A stretch of DNA of 5,402 nucleotides from Laceyella putida (GTDB lineage Bacteria; Bacillota; Bacilli; Thermoactinomycetales; Thermoactinomycetaceae), in NCBI RefSeq assembly GCF_042665195.1, contig NZ_JBHTBW010000049.1:1-5402 (forward strand), in the 5' to 3' direction. The translations under genes and the position numbers were made by a program. Below the pieces are notes generated by a model that searched no databases, was not told the DNA's origin, and worked only from the letters and a program-made list of their open reading frames with translations. Shown piece by piece: positions 5,153 through 5,402 of the stretch (the first letter of the stretch is position 1; each line of letters starts with the position of its first letter).

Positions 5153-5224
5153 GGGGGATATATAAATGTATCCCCCCTTATGATTTCGTCCCGTATACGG
5201 GCGCTGAGTGCCGTTTAACGACGT
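5153..5224 (+). repeat. Structured motif, copy B
   Basis: Stem GGGGGATATA/TGTATCCCCC (5153-5162, 5167-5176; one T-G pair) with a TAAA loop is followed by TTATGATTT, a 12-bp palindrome CCCGTATACGGG (5190-5201), block 1 GGCGCTGAGTGCC (5200-5212) and block 2 GTTTAACGACGT (5213-5224). Same order and orientation as copy A at 2606-2681. The stem sequences differ while pairing is kept, which points to selection on structure. No gene with a ribosome site follows it in the window. Confidence 0.45.
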
Positions 5225-5272
5225 CCTGAGAGCAACCCATTAGTATATCCGAAGTCGATTTGATTTATACCC

Positions 5273-5299
5273 AATAGCTGGCCAGTGGCTGGCTATTTT
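5273..5299 (+). terminator. Probable weak terminator hairpin
   Basis: An 11-bp stem (5273-5283 with 5287-5297; two G-T wobbles) with an AGT loop is followed by a short T-run (5296-5299). It may end transcripts from the coiled-coil gene and motif copy B. Confidence 0.5.
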
Positions 5300-5312
5300 G
5301 TGTGGACAAAAT

Positions 5313-5337
5313 AAAAAAACAGCGGCATAACCGCTGT
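5313..5337 (-). terminator. Intrinsic terminator facing left
   Basis: The stem ACAGCGG/CCGCTGT (5319-5325, 5331-5337) with a 5-nt loop is followed on the minus strand by seven T (5319-5313). It would stop a minus-strand gene lying to the right of the window. Confidence 0.6.
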
Positions 5338-5349
5338 GAGAATGTTGAC

Positions 5350-5387
5350 AAACCCTGCGAATCAACTTTGTTGATCGCAGGGTTTTT
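5350..5387 (+). terminator. Strong intrinsic terminator facing right
   Basis: A 16-bp stem AAACCCTGCG/CGCAGGGTTT (5350-5359, 5376-5385) plus ATCAAC/GTTGAT (5361-5366, 5370-5375), with one bulged A (5360) and a TTT loop, runs into T5383-T5387. With the hairpin at 5313-5337 it closes off the cargo region. The rest of 5124-5402 holds no gene I can support. Confidence 0.75.
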
Positions 5388-5402
5388 GTATATAAAAGGG
5401 AT

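Noticed and set aside
2606..5224. Integron attC sites for motifs A and B (GTTAAAC and GTTTAAC resemble core sites)
   Set aside because: Only one short core-like element per motif is visible, without the paired imperfect arms of attC, and there is no integron integrase in the window.

Overview
The window looks like the replication module and adjoining cargo of a plasmid, or of an integrated plasmid-like element, from a low-GC Gram-positive bacterium (Bacillota, Bacilli). The signs are strong AGGAGG-type ribosome sites, sigma-A-like promoters, a DnaI-type helicase loader with its cysteine cluster, and a winged-helix initiator with repeats inside its gene. The species cannot be fixed from the sequence. 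The left-edge gene has a GC-rich mature region that reads like actinobacterial relatives, so it may have been transferred.

Layout. Positions 1-256 (minus strand): the 5' part of a secreted DUF1524/HNH-type nuclease. Positions 257-661: no protein gene, but dense regulation. A minus-strand RNA of about 160 nt has its own promoter (508-536) and intrinsic terminator (340-372). A GC-rich hairpin followed by six T (615-661) overlaps the ribosome site of the next gene. Positions 662-1663: a winged-helix replication initiator whose middle third carries three successive repeat families (1086-1330), a likely origin. Positions 1696-2580: a DnaI/DnaC-like AAA+ helicase loader in the same operon. Together these form a plausible replicon: initiator, internal iterons, helicase loader, and antisense-RNA/attenuator copy control of the kind known in pIP501, pT181 and pSK41 plasmids.

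Positions 2606-5224 hold cargo bounded by two related stem-loop motifs (2606-2681 and 5153-5224). Inside are a membrane-protein gene split by a roughly 100-bp MITE-like element (2825-2931), an HNH endonuclease gene frameshifted exactly at its catalytic-histidine codon, a DUF559/Vsr-like nuclease with no conventional start at its best ribosome site, and a coiled-coil gene shortened by an in-frame stop. Three of the four cargo genes are therefore damaged, each by a different kind of lesion. The window ends with three hairpins that look like terminators, two facing right and one facing left.

Most noteworthy are the antisense RNA plus attenuator arrangement, the iteron block inside rep, the exact reading-frame restoration when the MITE-like insert is removed in silico, and the two unidentified stem-loop motifs. 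All assignments come from reading the sequence; no database search was made.
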